Origin: Mesorhizobium japonicum MAFF 303099
Lineage (GTDB): Bacteria > Pseudomonadota > Alphaproteobacteria > Rhizobiales > Rhizobiaceae
Assembly: GCF_000009625.1 (NCBI RefSeq)
Contig: NC_002678.2
Coordinates: 4,558,001 to 4,622,000, forward strand
Reading direction: 5' to 3'
DNA: 64,000 nt
Shown here: positions 45,128 to 52,314 of the stretch, piece after piece
Position numbering within the stretch: position 1 is the stretch's first letter
Layout of the letters: every line of letters begins with the position of its first letter
Position numbers and translations under genes: made by a program
Notes under the pieces: model-generated
What the model was told of the DNA's origin: nothing
Seen by the model: only the letters and a program-made list of their open reading frames with translations
The model's database searches: none

Positions 45128-45948
45128 ACGAGGGTCGTTTCAATCGTCTGCATCAGGCAATCGCCAGCCTGCGTGCCGACGATGCCCAGATCCCTTACGC
45201 TGTTCATATGGTTCCGGTCATTCAGGCGGAGGTCGCGGACACCGTGGCCCTGCGCGCGCAAGAACGTTCCGAAGTCGGCCGCTTGCTGGTGAAAAGGTGG
45301 TGTTTCTTGGTCCCCGACGAGAATGGTCACTGCCGTCTTCGGGTCATGCCGCCGCGTCATTGGCGTGAAGGCAGCTGCCTCCTCGTCGGTGATGCCGATC
45401 AACGGCTCGAGGAAGGATTTCTGCAGAGGCTTCAGGTCGTAGAGGCCGCCCAGCAGCAGCGCTGCACGGATGCGTGACGGCACTGGCGTCTTCTCGAACA
45501 GGAATGTAGCCAGGTGTGCTCCGGCCGAATGGCCGCTGACGCTCATCCGGCCGGGATCGCCGCCATGGTCGACGATGTTGTCCAGCACCCATTGTTTGGC
45601 GCGCCGGACCTGTTCCACGATCGCCGCCATCCTGAACTCGGGCATTAGCGCATAATCGACGATGACGGCGATCGCACCGGCTCTGGTGACTGTGTTCGCC
45701 ACATAGGAATAGTCGCCCCTTGAAAACATGCGCCAGTAGCCGCCGTGGATGAAAACATGAACCGGAATATTCTTGCGCCCGCCCGGCGGAAAGAACAGGT
45801 CGAGCCTCTCGGCCGCGCCGTTGCCATAGGCGACATTAGCCACCATGGGCAGCGTCGCCCGGGTAGCGGTGCTGCGCGCCACGATATCGGCCACGATGTC
45901 ATCGAAGTCGGCAACGTGATCGCGGGTGCGGAAGGGGTCTTTCTGCAT
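45124..45948 (-). CDS. Alpha/beta-hydrolase (esterase / kynurenine-formamidase-like)
   Basis: Hydrolase of 274 residues from the ATG at 45948. The oxyanion-hole motif is HVFIHGGYWRMFSRGDYSY (HGGxW as in formamidases). The nucleophile elbow is SVSGHSAGAHLATFL (GxSxG), with the acid in ILVGDQETPPFHQQA and the His in LRLNDRNHMNSVRDL. It is the last gene after the alcohol and aldehyde dehydrogenases with only 10 bases between, so it probably opens or hydrolyses the substrate or a lactone precursor of that pathway. The stop codon lies in a dispersed repeat. Confidence 0.88.
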   Translation of the reverse strand: MQKDPFRTRDHVADFDDIVADIVARSTATRATLPMVANVAYGNGAAERLDLFFPPGGRKNIPVHVFIHGGYWRMFSRGDYSYVANTVTRAGAIAVIVDYALMPEFRMAAIVEQVRRAKQWVLDNIVDHGGDPGRMSVSGHSAGAHLATFLFEKTPVPSRIRAALLLGGLYDLKPLQKSFLEPLIGITDEEAAAFTPMTRRHDPKTAVTILVGDQETPPFHQQAADFGTFLRAQGHGVRDLRLNDRNHMNSVRDLGIVGTQAGDCLMQTIETTLV

Positions 45949-45958
45949 GGATGCCCGA

Positions 45959-47446
45959 TCAGAAGGTAACGGCGATATACTTCGCCTCCATGAACTCGGC
46001 GATGCCGTGGTGCTGGCCGCCCTCGCGACCCAGGCCGCTCTGCTTGACGCCACCGAAGGGCGCCGCAGGGTCCGACATCAGCCCCCGATTGAGGCCGATC
46101 ATGCCGGCCTCGATCCTCGATGCCACCCGCAATCCTCGGCCCACATCGCGCGTATAGATATAGGCGGCAAGGCCGTATTCCGTGTTGTTGGCGTGCATGA
46201 TGACTTCGGCCTCGGTCTCGAATCGCGTGACGGGCGCTACCGGCCCGAAGATCTCCTCATGCGCCATGTCAGCATCGGGCGGAACCTGCGACAGGACCGT
46301 CGGCGGATAAAAGAAGCCCTCCTCTTCCGGGATCGAGCCGCCGCAAAGCACCTTGGCTCCCCGGCCCACGGCGTCCTTGACCAGGCGGTCGATCTTGTCG
46401 ACCGCCTTTCTGGTGATCATCGGCCCGCACTCCGTATCCGCACTCATGCCCGGTCCGACCTTGAGAGCTGCCATGCGCTTGCGAAGGCCGTCGGCGAACG
46501 CGTCATGGATGCCTGACTGCACATAGATGCGGTTGGCGGCTGTACAGGCCTCGCCGGCATTGCGCATCTTTGCGATCATGGCACCGTCGAGCGCGGCATC
46601 GAGGTCGGCATCGTCGAAAACGACAAACGGTGCATTGCCGCCGAGTTCCATCGAGCAGGAGACCACATGCTTGGCGGCTTCGCCAAGCAAGGTTCGTCCG
46701 ACGCCCGTCGAGCCGGTGAAAGAGAGCTTCCTGACGCGCGGATCGGCCAGCATGGCCGAGGTCAGCGGACCGGGACTGGTCGTGGTGAGCACATTGACGA
46801 CGCCGGCCGGAACGCCGGCTTCGCTGTAGAGCGCGGCCAGCGCATAGGCCGTCAGCGGCGTTTCGCTGGCCGGCTTCAGGATCACCGTGCAACCGGCCGC
46901 CAATGCCGGCGCGATCTTTCGTGTCGCCATCGCGGCAGGAAAATTCCAGGGCGTGATCAGCACGCAGATCCCGATCGGCTCATAGTCGACCACGATGCGG
47001 TTGGCGCCGGACGGCGCGGTGCCGAACTCGCCGGTGATGCGAACCGCTTCTTCCGCGTTCCAGCGGAAGAACTCAGCGGCGTACGCAACCTCGCCGCGCG
47101 CGTCGCGTAGAGCCTTGCCGTTCTCCAGCGAGATCAGCATGGCGAGCGTTTCCGACCGCTCGACCATGAGTTCGAAACAGCGCCTGAGGATTTCCGAGCG
47201 CTTGCGCGGCGCCGTCTCTCTCCATGCCGTCGCCGCCTTGGCCGCCGCATCGACGGCGGCCAAGGCATCCTCGAGCGTCGCATCGGGGACCGCTGCAATC
47301 ACGGATCCCGACGAAGGATCGACGACGTCGATGACCCGACCATCGGAAGATGGTCGCCATCTGCCGTCGATGTAGAGTCCGTGCGAAAAGCCGCGAACAT
47401 CATAGTCGTCCTGGTCGATCCACAACGCATTGGGAGGAAGGTTCAT
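45959..47446 (-). CDS. NAD(P)-dependent aldehyde dehydrogenase, succinate-semialdehyde type
   Basis: Aldehyde dehydrogenase of 495 residues from the ATG at 47446. The nucleotide-binding region is CVLITPWNFPAAMATRKIAP and LSFTGSTGVGRTLLGEAAKH. The catalytic Glu is in CSMELGGNAPFVVFDDADLD and the nucleophilic Cys in MRNAGEACTAANRIYVQ. FGPVAPVTRF and PFGGVKQSGLGREGG near the end fit the GabD/succinate-semialdehyde subgroup. It sits between an iron alcohol dehydrogenase (16 bases upstream) and a hydrolase, which suggests oxidation of an omega-semialdehyde made by the former. Confidence 0.92.
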   Translation of the reverse strand: MNLPPNALWIDQDDYDVRGFSHGLYIDGRWRPSSDGRVIDVVDPSSGSVIAAVPDATLEDALAAVDAAAKAATAWRETAPRKRSEILRRCFELMVERSETLAMLISLENGKALRDARGEVAYAAEFFRWNAEEAVRITGEFGTAPSGANRIVVDYEPIGICVLITPWNFPAAMATRKIAPALAAGCTVILKPASETPLTAYALAALYSEAGVPAGVVNVLTTTSPGPLTSAMLADPRVRKLSFTGSTGVGRTLLGEAAKHVVSCSMELGGNAPFVVFDDADLDAALDGAMIAKMRNAGEACTAANRIYVQSGIHDAFADGLRKRMAALKVGPGMSADTECGPMITRKAVDKIDRLVKDAVGRGAKVLCGGSIPEEEGFFYPPTVLSQVPPDADMAHEEIFGPVAPVTRFETEAEVIMHANNTEYGLAAYIYTRDVGRGLRVASRIEAGMIGLNRGLMSDPAAPFGGVKQSGLGREGGQHHGIAEFMEAKYIAVTF

Positions 47447-47462
47447 TGTCTTGTTCCGTGGA

Positions 47463-48689
47463 TTACATGGCGCAGGCTGCGAGGTCGCCGTCATGGGCGG
47501 CCTGGACCAGGCGTCGCATGGCGGTGAGATCGAAGGGGCGCGGGTTGTTCTTGATCAGGCGGTCGATGCCGAGCGCCTGATCGGCGGTCCAGTCGAGCTT
47601 GTCGGCGGGAAGGCCGAGATCGGCCAGCGTCGGCGTGATGCCGATCGCCGTGAATAGCCGCCGGATTTCCTTGATGGTGGCGTCCGCCATCTCCTCGGCG
47701 CTCCGCCCCTTGGCCTCAAGGCCAAGCGCGTCGCCGATCTCGGCCATTTCGGCGGCGACCACGCGGCTGTTGTAGGTCATGACGTAAGGCATCATCGTCG
47801 CCACGCCCAATCCGTGCGCGGTGTGGGTGAGGGCGCCCGCGGGATATTGCACGGCATGCGCCGCCGCAGTGCCGGCGGTGCCGAATGCGCAGCCCGCCGC
47901 CAGTGCGCCCATCATCACATCGGCGCGCGCATCGGCATCCGTGCCGTCGGTGCAGGCTTTCTCCAGGCTGCGGCCCAGCAGCTTTATGGCCAGGAGGGCG
48001 AAATGGTCGGTCAGCGCGGTCTTGCCGATGAAGACATGCTGTTGCGCCAGGCTGGGGTCCTCGCCGCGCTGCTTCGCGGTGAAGGCCTCGATCGCATGGG
48101 TCAGGGCGTCGGCGCCGGCTATCGCAGTCAGGGCAGGGGGGCAGGTCATCGTCAGTTCGGGGTCGCACAAGGCAACTGCCGCGATTAGATAGGGGCTCGA
48201 TATGCCGACCTTGAGCGTCCGATCCGGATCGGAGATCACCGCGACGGGCGTCACTTCGGAGCCGGTGCCCGCTGTCGTGGGCACGGCGATCAGCGGCAGC
48301 GTCGGGCCGGGCACCTTGAACTCCCCATAGTAGTCCTGAAGCTTGCCGCCATGGCTGAGCAGCAAGTCGGCGCATTTGGCGAAATCGAGGCAGCTGCCGC
48401 CGCCGATGCCGATCACCATCTCGGGCTGGAATTTCTCGGCCTCGTCGACGCAAATGCCGACGCTGTCACGTGGCACGTCGGGAAGCACGCGGTCATGCAC
48501 CAGCACCTCGATCGAGGCGGCCTGGAGCGATTGGACAATTTCCGCGAACACCGCCGTGCCGGCGAAACGCTCGTCGGTACAGACCAGGGCGTGCCGGCCG
48601 AACCTGCCGGCGACTGTCGACAGTGCGTGGCGCTGGCCTTTCCCGAAAAGGATTTCACGCGGAAGCCGGAGGGCGGCGAAGAGGCTCAT
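47463..48689 (-). CDS. Iron-containing alcohol dehydrogenase (class III; 4-hydroxybutyrate or maleylacetate-reductase-like)
   Basis: Metal-dependent alcohol dehydrogenase of 408 residues from the ATG at 48689. NAD-binding GIGGGSCLDFAKCADLL and PTTAGTGSEVTPVAV are present. Iron ligands lie in the family motifs IAGADALTHAIEAF and LTHTAHGLGVATMMPYVMTY. It is the first gene of the three-gene minus-strand operon facing a GntR/FCD regulator. With the downstream semialdehyde-type dehydrogenase, it would oxidise an alcohol such as 4-hydroxybutyrate, which is an inference. Confidence 0.92.
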   Translation of the reverse strand: MSLFAALRLPREILFGKGQRHALSTVAGRFGRHALVCTDERFAGTAVFAEIVQSLQAASIEVLVHDRVLPDVPRDSVGICVDEAEKFQPEMVIGIGGGSCLDFAKCADLLLSHGGKLQDYYGEFKVPGPTLPLIAVPTTAGTGSEVTPVAVISDPDRTLKVGISSPYLIAAVALCDPELTMTCPPALTAIAGADALTHAIEAFTAKQRGEDPSLAQQHVFIGKTALTDHFALLAIKLLGRSLEKACTDGTDADARADVMMGALAAGCAFGTAGTAAAHAVQYPAGALTHTAHGLGVATMMPYVMTYNSRVVAAEMAEIGDALGLEAKGRSAEEMADATIKEIRRLFTAIGITPTLADLGLPADKLDWTADQALGIDRLIKNNPRPFDLTAMRRLVQAAHDGDLAACAM

Positions 48690-48805
48690 GATGATCTTTC
48701 GTCCTTTGAAGGCGGCTGAACTGACAAGGCTTGTCGCGACGGATCCGCCATCTGTCCGCAACGGCGCCTGGACACCCTCAGCACCTATGTAACGGTTCGA
48801 AAAAA

Positions 48806-48839
48806 GATATCCGCTTTAAAATCGTATAGGATATAGGAT
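48806..48839. promoter_or_regulatory. Candidate GntR operator
   Basis: In the 202-bp gap between the dehydrogenase operon and the GntR gene. Perfect 7-bp direct repeats ATAGGAT lie at 48826-48832 and 48833-48839. GATATCC at 48806-48812 is inverted to GGATATA at 48829-48835. The AT-rich setting and position suit autoregulation and control of both transcripts. Confidence 0.45.
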
Positions 48840-48891
48840 TGTATCTGCTGGAGCATCGTGTTAGCAGTCCGCACTGTCAAGAGGTAAAAAA

Positions 48892-49593
48892 ATGCAGGCC
48901 GCGAACTCAACCGACACGACCGAAATGACCGCTGCCGGCGGTCGCATCCAGCGCTCGAACAGCCTGGTCGAGGATGTCTATGAAGCGATCTTCGCGCAGC
49001 TGATGGCGCTGAAGATCGCGCCGGGTTCGCGCATCACCGTCGACAGCCTGGTCAAGGAATTCAACGTCTCGCACACGCCGATCCGCGAGGCGCTCGGCCG
49101 CCTCGAAGGCGAAGGCCTGGTGCTCAAGACGCACCTGATCGGCTATCGCGCGGCACCGCAAATCACGCGGCGCCGCTTCGACGAATTGTACGAGATGCGC
49201 CTTCTGCTTGAGCCGCATGCCGCGGCGAAAGCCGCCGCTGCCATGGATGAAGCCAAGCTCAACATTTTGCTGGAAGCAGCCGGTGTGATGTCACGGCGCG
49301 AAGGCAAGGACGAGCGCCTGCGCTATTCGAATTTCGCCCGGCAGGACGCGATCTTCCACGACAAGATCATGGAGTTTTCCGAAAACGAACTCATTCGGCA
49401 GACGTTGAGCCACCAGCACACCCACTTCCACATCTTCCGCCTGATGTATCATGCCCGCGTGACCGAGGAAGCGCTCGACGAACACGAGGCGATCCTCGCC
49501 GCGTTCGGCGCGGCCGATCCCGATGCTGCCCAAAAGGCGATGCGCATCCACATCGAGCATTCGCGCGATCGATTGCTTCCGGCCTTCGATTGA
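48892..49593 (+). CDS. GntR-family regulator, FCD (FadR-like) subgroup
   Basis: Regulator of 233 residues with GAGG upstream of the ATG. The winged helix is LVEDVYEAIFAQLMALKIAP and GSRITVDSLVKEFNVSHTPI, then REALGRLEGEGLV. The FCD effector domain has YEMRLLLEPHAAAKAA, DAIFHDKIMEFSENELI and the metal-coordinating His residues toward EHEAILAAFGAADPDAAQKA and MRIHIEHSRDRLL. It is divergent from the hydrolase/dehydrogenase operon, which it probably represses until a carboxylic acid effector binds. Confidence 0.93.
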   Translation: MQAANSTDTTEMTAAGGRIQRSNSLVEDVYEAIFAQLMALKIAPGSRITVDSLVKEFNVSHTPIREALGRLEGEGLVLKTHLIGYRAAPQITRRRFDELYEMRLLLEPHAAAKAAAAMDEAKLNILLEAAGVMSRREGKDERLRYSNFARQDAIFHDKIMEFSENELIRQTLSHQHTHFHIFRLMYHARVTEEALDEHEAILAAFGAADPDAAQKAMRIHIEHSRDRLLPAFD

Positions 49594-49794
49594 GGTCGGA
49601 GTCGATGTCCATTGCCGCGAACATCGCTGGAGAGGGAGGAAGCACCCTGCCTTTTGCTGGCGTGCCGGGCGCCGTCGAACCGGTGCTGCGCGCCGAGCAC
49701 ATATTTCCCGGACCCGCCGTTCTGACCCGATGCGATTTCGAAGACCGGCGAGGCGCGATCCGCGCCTTGCCCAGCCCCAACAGGAGGAAGAGCC

Positions 49795-50388
49795 ATGCCA
49801 GGCAAGAAAATATTGATGCTGACCGGTGAGTTCACCGAAGAATACGAGATCTTCGTCTATCAGCAGGCGATGGAGGCCGTGGGCCACACGGTTCATGTGG
49901 TGTGCCCCGACAAGAATGCCGGAGACCTGATCAAGACCTCGCTGCACGACTTCGAGGGTGACCAGACTTACACTGAAAAGCTCGGCCACTACGCGCTGAT
50001 CAACAAGACGTTCTCGGAAGCCGAAAGACAGCTCGACCAGTATCATGCTGTCTACTGCGCAGGCGGCCGCGGGCCGGAATACATTCGTACCGACAAGCGC
50101 GTGCAGGCGATCGTGCGCCATTTCCATGAGACCAAAAAGCCGATCTTCACGATTTGCCATGGCGTCCAGATTCTGATCGCGGTCGATGGCGTCGTCCGCG
50201 GCAAGAAGGTTGGGGCTCTCGCGGCCTGCGAGCCCGAAGTGACGCTCGCCGGCGGCACTTACATCGACCTGTCTCCCACCGATGCCTATGTGGACGGCAC
50301 GATGGTTTCCGCCAAGGGCTGGACGGCGCTTGCCGCGTTCATCCGCGAATGTCTGAAGGTGCTGGGAACCGAGATCCGCCACGCTTGA
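49795..50388 (+). CDS. DJ-1/PfpI-family protein
   Basis: Protein of 197 residues with an AGGAGG eight bases before the ATG at 49795. KKILMLTGEFTEEYEIFVYQ supplies the conserved Glu. The nucleophile elbow is PIFTICHGVQILIAVDG with Cys followed by His, and YCAGGRGPEYIRTDKRVQAI precedes it. Family members are glyoxalases, deglycases or chaperone-like proteins, and none can be preferred. It lies 200 bases after the GntR gene on the same strand and has its own ribosome binding site. Confidence 0.9.
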   Translation: MPGKKILMLTGEFTEEYEIFVYQQAMEAVGHTVHVVCPDKNAGDLIKTSLHDFEGDQTYTEKLGHYALINKTFSEAERQLDQYHAVYCAGGRGPEYIRTDKRVQAIVRHFHETKKPIFTICHGVQILIAVDGVVRGKKVGALAACEPEVTLAGGTYIDLSPTDAYVDGTMVSAKGWTALAAFIRECLKVLGTEIRHA

Positions 50389-50559
50389 CGCCAAACGGCT
50401 GGCGCGCCCCAGCGCGCCGGCCGGTAGGAACTTCCAAAGCGGAAGTTCCGACCATCTCCGACATCGGCCCGCTGCCGCCGGCGGCGGGCTTCCTGTATCT
50501 TGTGGCAGAAAAGTCACGCAGCTTGAATATGCGGAGCCTTCAACCGGAGCGAGCTTATT

Positions 50560-50662
50560 ATCCAGCCAAGCGAGGCGTACCGTTTGACTATCCACGAGCA
50601 AATGGGGTTGCTCGTGACTCCTCCCGAACTAGCGCCCGCTGCCTCACGGTGGCGGGCTTTTT
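50560..50662 (+). ncRNA. Candidate small RNA with anti-Shine-Dalgarno linker
   Basis: A perfect 9-bp hairpin CACGAGCAA / TTGCTCGTG (50593-50616, loop ATGGGG) is followed by a single-stranded linker ACTCCTCCCGAACTA, then an intrinsic terminator hairpin at 50634-50657 with five T. Hairpin, CUCCUCCC-type linker, terminator is the layout I know from the alphaproteobacterial alpha-r14 (NfeR1-like) small RNAs. The 5' end is a guess, since no clear promoter was placed. Confidence 0.55.
50634..50662 (+). terminator. Intrinsic terminator of the candidate small RNA
   Basis: 10-bp stem GCCCGCTGCC / GGTGGCGGGC (two G-U pairs) with a TCAC loop and TTTTT directly after it. Confidence 0.8.
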
Positions 50663-50734
50663 CATTGTTGAGCGTTTCGTCGTTTTCTGGGTCTACGAAG
50701 CGGGGCTAGCAGATTGCTTCGCCCCGTATAGTCG

Positions 50735-51024
50735 TCATTTCAGATGCAAGATGACCGAGCCCTCGCTCAGGGTTGGCGGAGCGACACCGATTCCTGACGC
50801 ATTTTTCTTCACCCAGTCACGGGCCACAACGACACTCTCATCGGTGCCCGCCTTGTCCTTGCAGACGGTCACGGAAAGTCCGCCATCGCTCGTTCTCATC
50901 AATGTATAACCGGTGAACCCTTTACCTTCCGCAAAAGGGCTTCGATATCTCCCTTTTTGGCTTCGAGCAGGTCAAACAGCTCCTTCGCACCCGTACCACT
51001 AAACTTTCTGACTACGGCATGCAT
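50735..51024 (-). pseudogene. Frameshifted small conserved protein (96 residues when repaired)
   Basis: Starts at the ATG at 51024 with GGAGG eight bases upstream and reads MHAVVRKFSGTGAKELFDLL, then EAKKGDIEALLRKVKG in one frame. The continuation FTGYTLMRTSDGGLSVTVCK, then DKAGTDESVVVARDWVKKNA and SEGSVILHLK, ending TGA at 50735, is in the next frame. The switch is at about 50916, where two T (minus strand, GGTTCACC) stand for an expected three. The span of 290 bases is one short of a multiple of three. I recall intact versions of this small ABM-fold-like protein in rhizobia. A sequencing error is possible. Confidence 0.78.
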
Positions 51025-51398
51025 CTCACGGTCCTCCCTTGTCACCATCTGTGACCGGGATTGGTTCGTCCGGCATCTCGGCACAGACGGCTGAAGATCA
51101 AACAGCGTAATGCCGATCGTTGCAAGAAATGCCGGGTTGAAGGGCGAGCCTGAGAAACCGGAACCGGTTTGCTCCGGACAGTCAGCCGGTGTCGCGTCCA
51201 TGTCGCGTGGACTTGCCGATAGTCGCAGGAAACCCTTGGAAATCAATGGTAGCAGTTTGCAACATGACGCGACATGAAATCGGGTATGAGTGCCCACCCA
51301 TCATGGGTCAAGTTCTTGATTTTTCCTTGATAAGGTGATGGTGCCAGAGGCGGAATCGAAGTGTAAGCTATCTATTTGAATCTAAGTAGAAATCTCCA
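51025..51398. other. Intergenic region, lower GC, nothing recognised
   Basis: 374 bases between the frameshifted gene and a small-gene pair. The composition becomes AT-richer after 51300. No convincing frame or structured RNA was seen. Confidence 0.4.
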
Positions 51399-51581
51399 TT
51401 GAGGGCATTGATCGATACCCTCAAAATTACCCAATCCAAAATCGTACCGATGGTTCGGTTCCATTATCCACAGAAAAAAGCATGGCATGATGCGATAAAG
51501 GCCATCATTTCACCAGCTCTCGAAGCGAAGGAGGCTGAGAAGCCGATGGTTCGTGCGCGTTATCGAAAGAAACTGAATTGA
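51399..51581 (+). CDS. Small protein of unknown function (first of a coupled pair)
   Basis: Frame of 60 residues with a TTG start, RALIDTLKITQSKIVPMVRF, then HYPQKKAWHDAIKAIISPAL. It ends in a basic tail (RARYRKKLN). Its TGA overlaps the ATG of the next gene by one base (TGATG), the usual form of translational coupling, which is the main support that it is real. Composition is more AT-rich than the core genes. No family recognised. It might be a C-terminal remnant. Confidence 0.45.
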   Translation: MRALIDTLKITQSKIVPMVRFHYPQKKAWHDAIKAIISPALEAKEAEKPMVRARYRKKLN

Positions 51582-51907
51582 TGCAGAGAAGGTTCAGTGA
51601 CCACCAGATCGAAGAGTTCCTGCGATTGCATCTGACAAAATACCCAGATGCCATTGAACGTATGCACTTCGTTATGAAGCATCCGTTTCGGGATAACGAC
51701 GAGCAAATGTCCAGAAATACGCGAGAGATCCTGGACACAGCTCAACACTTAGCGTTTTTCCATGCCCATGCGCAGGAAACGCCCAAAGATCGCCTCTTGA
51801 AAGTCGCCGACCCCTATTATCACGCGCGCTACGATATCCAATCCGATGTTATCGCTTATGTCGCTGCCATGCTTGGCCCTATGGGTTCCTATGAGGTCGA
51901 GGAATGA
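51581..51907 (+). CDS. Small protein of unknown function (second of a coupled pair)
   Basis: Soluble protein of 108 residues, MQRRFSDHQIEEFLRLHLTK, then YPDAIERMHFVMKHPFRDND, mostly helical and acidic toward the end (YEVEE). Three His in LAFFHAHAQETPKD. Start overlaps the preceding stop by one base. Lower GC than surroundings and location next to mobile-element remains suggest acquired DNA. No family recognised. Confidence 0.6.
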   Translation: MQRRFSDHQIEEFLRLHLTKYPDAIERMHFVMKHPFRDNDEQMSRNTREILDTAQHLAFFHAHAQETPKDRLLKVADPYYHARYDIQSDVIAYVAAMLGPMGSYEVEE

Positions 51908-51914
51908 TGCGGGC

Positions 51915-51970
51915 AATTTCAAACTGAGACACTGCCCCAGGATCGGGGCGGAATTTCAAACTGACCCACT
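51915..51970. mobile_element. Possible IS21-type insertion-sequence end remnant
   Basis: Two direct copies of a 19-nt motif, AATTTCAAACTGAGACACT at 51915-51933 and AATTTCAAACTGACCCACT at 51952-51970, with a 37-base period. Repeated terminal motifs of this sort (TGGGTCAGTTTGAAATT on the other strand) resemble the multiple end repeats of IS21-family elements. No transposase frame is present, so only an end would remain. Confidence 0.4.
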
Positions 51971-51980
51971 ACCATCGGGT

Positions 51981-52187
51981 TTAATCACCCTCTCGCCTCG
52001 GCCTCCAAGATACCGGATCCTCCACCCACCGATTGATATCGGATTCGCGCCAGCCCGCCCCGTTGACACTGATCTTGATCTGAGCCGGGAACGTGCCTTC
52101 GCCAATCTTGCGATAGATGGTTGAGCGGGACAGGCCGGTCCTGGCAAGGACGGTTTTGAGGCGTATGATACGATTCGGCTCGGACAT
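51981..52187 (-). CDS. AlpA/excisionase-type small winged-helix protein
   Basis: DNA-binding protein of 68 residues from the ATG at 52187: MSEPNRIIRLKTVLARTGLS, then RSTIYRKIGEGTFPAQIKIS and GWRESDINRWVEDPVSWRP. The pattern (helix-turn-helix SRSTIYR followed by a wing and GWRESDI-W) is that of the AlpA/MerR-like excisionase group, which includes recombination directionality factors of integrative elements. It lies downstream of traA on the same strand with 127 bp between. It probably served excision or regulation of the element carrying traA. Confidence 0.9.
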   Translation of the reverse strand: MSEPNRIIRLKTVLARTGLSRSTIYRKIGEGTFPAQIKISVNGAGWRESDINRWVEDPVSWRPRREGD

Positions 52188-52314
52188 AACTGCCTGCACC
52201 TCACTGGTTGTTGCTGATTTCTGTTGGGACAGACAGGACGAACCCCTGCCGGAGACAATCAGGTTTGTAGCCTCAGCCGGCTGCGGCGTGGAAACGGCGG
52301 CAAATCGGCATGCC

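Noticed and set aside
49604..49794. Possible small gene between the GntR regulator and DJ-1 genes
   Set aside because: The available frames run into the DJ-1 ribosome binding site and start region and show no conserved features; treated as leader.
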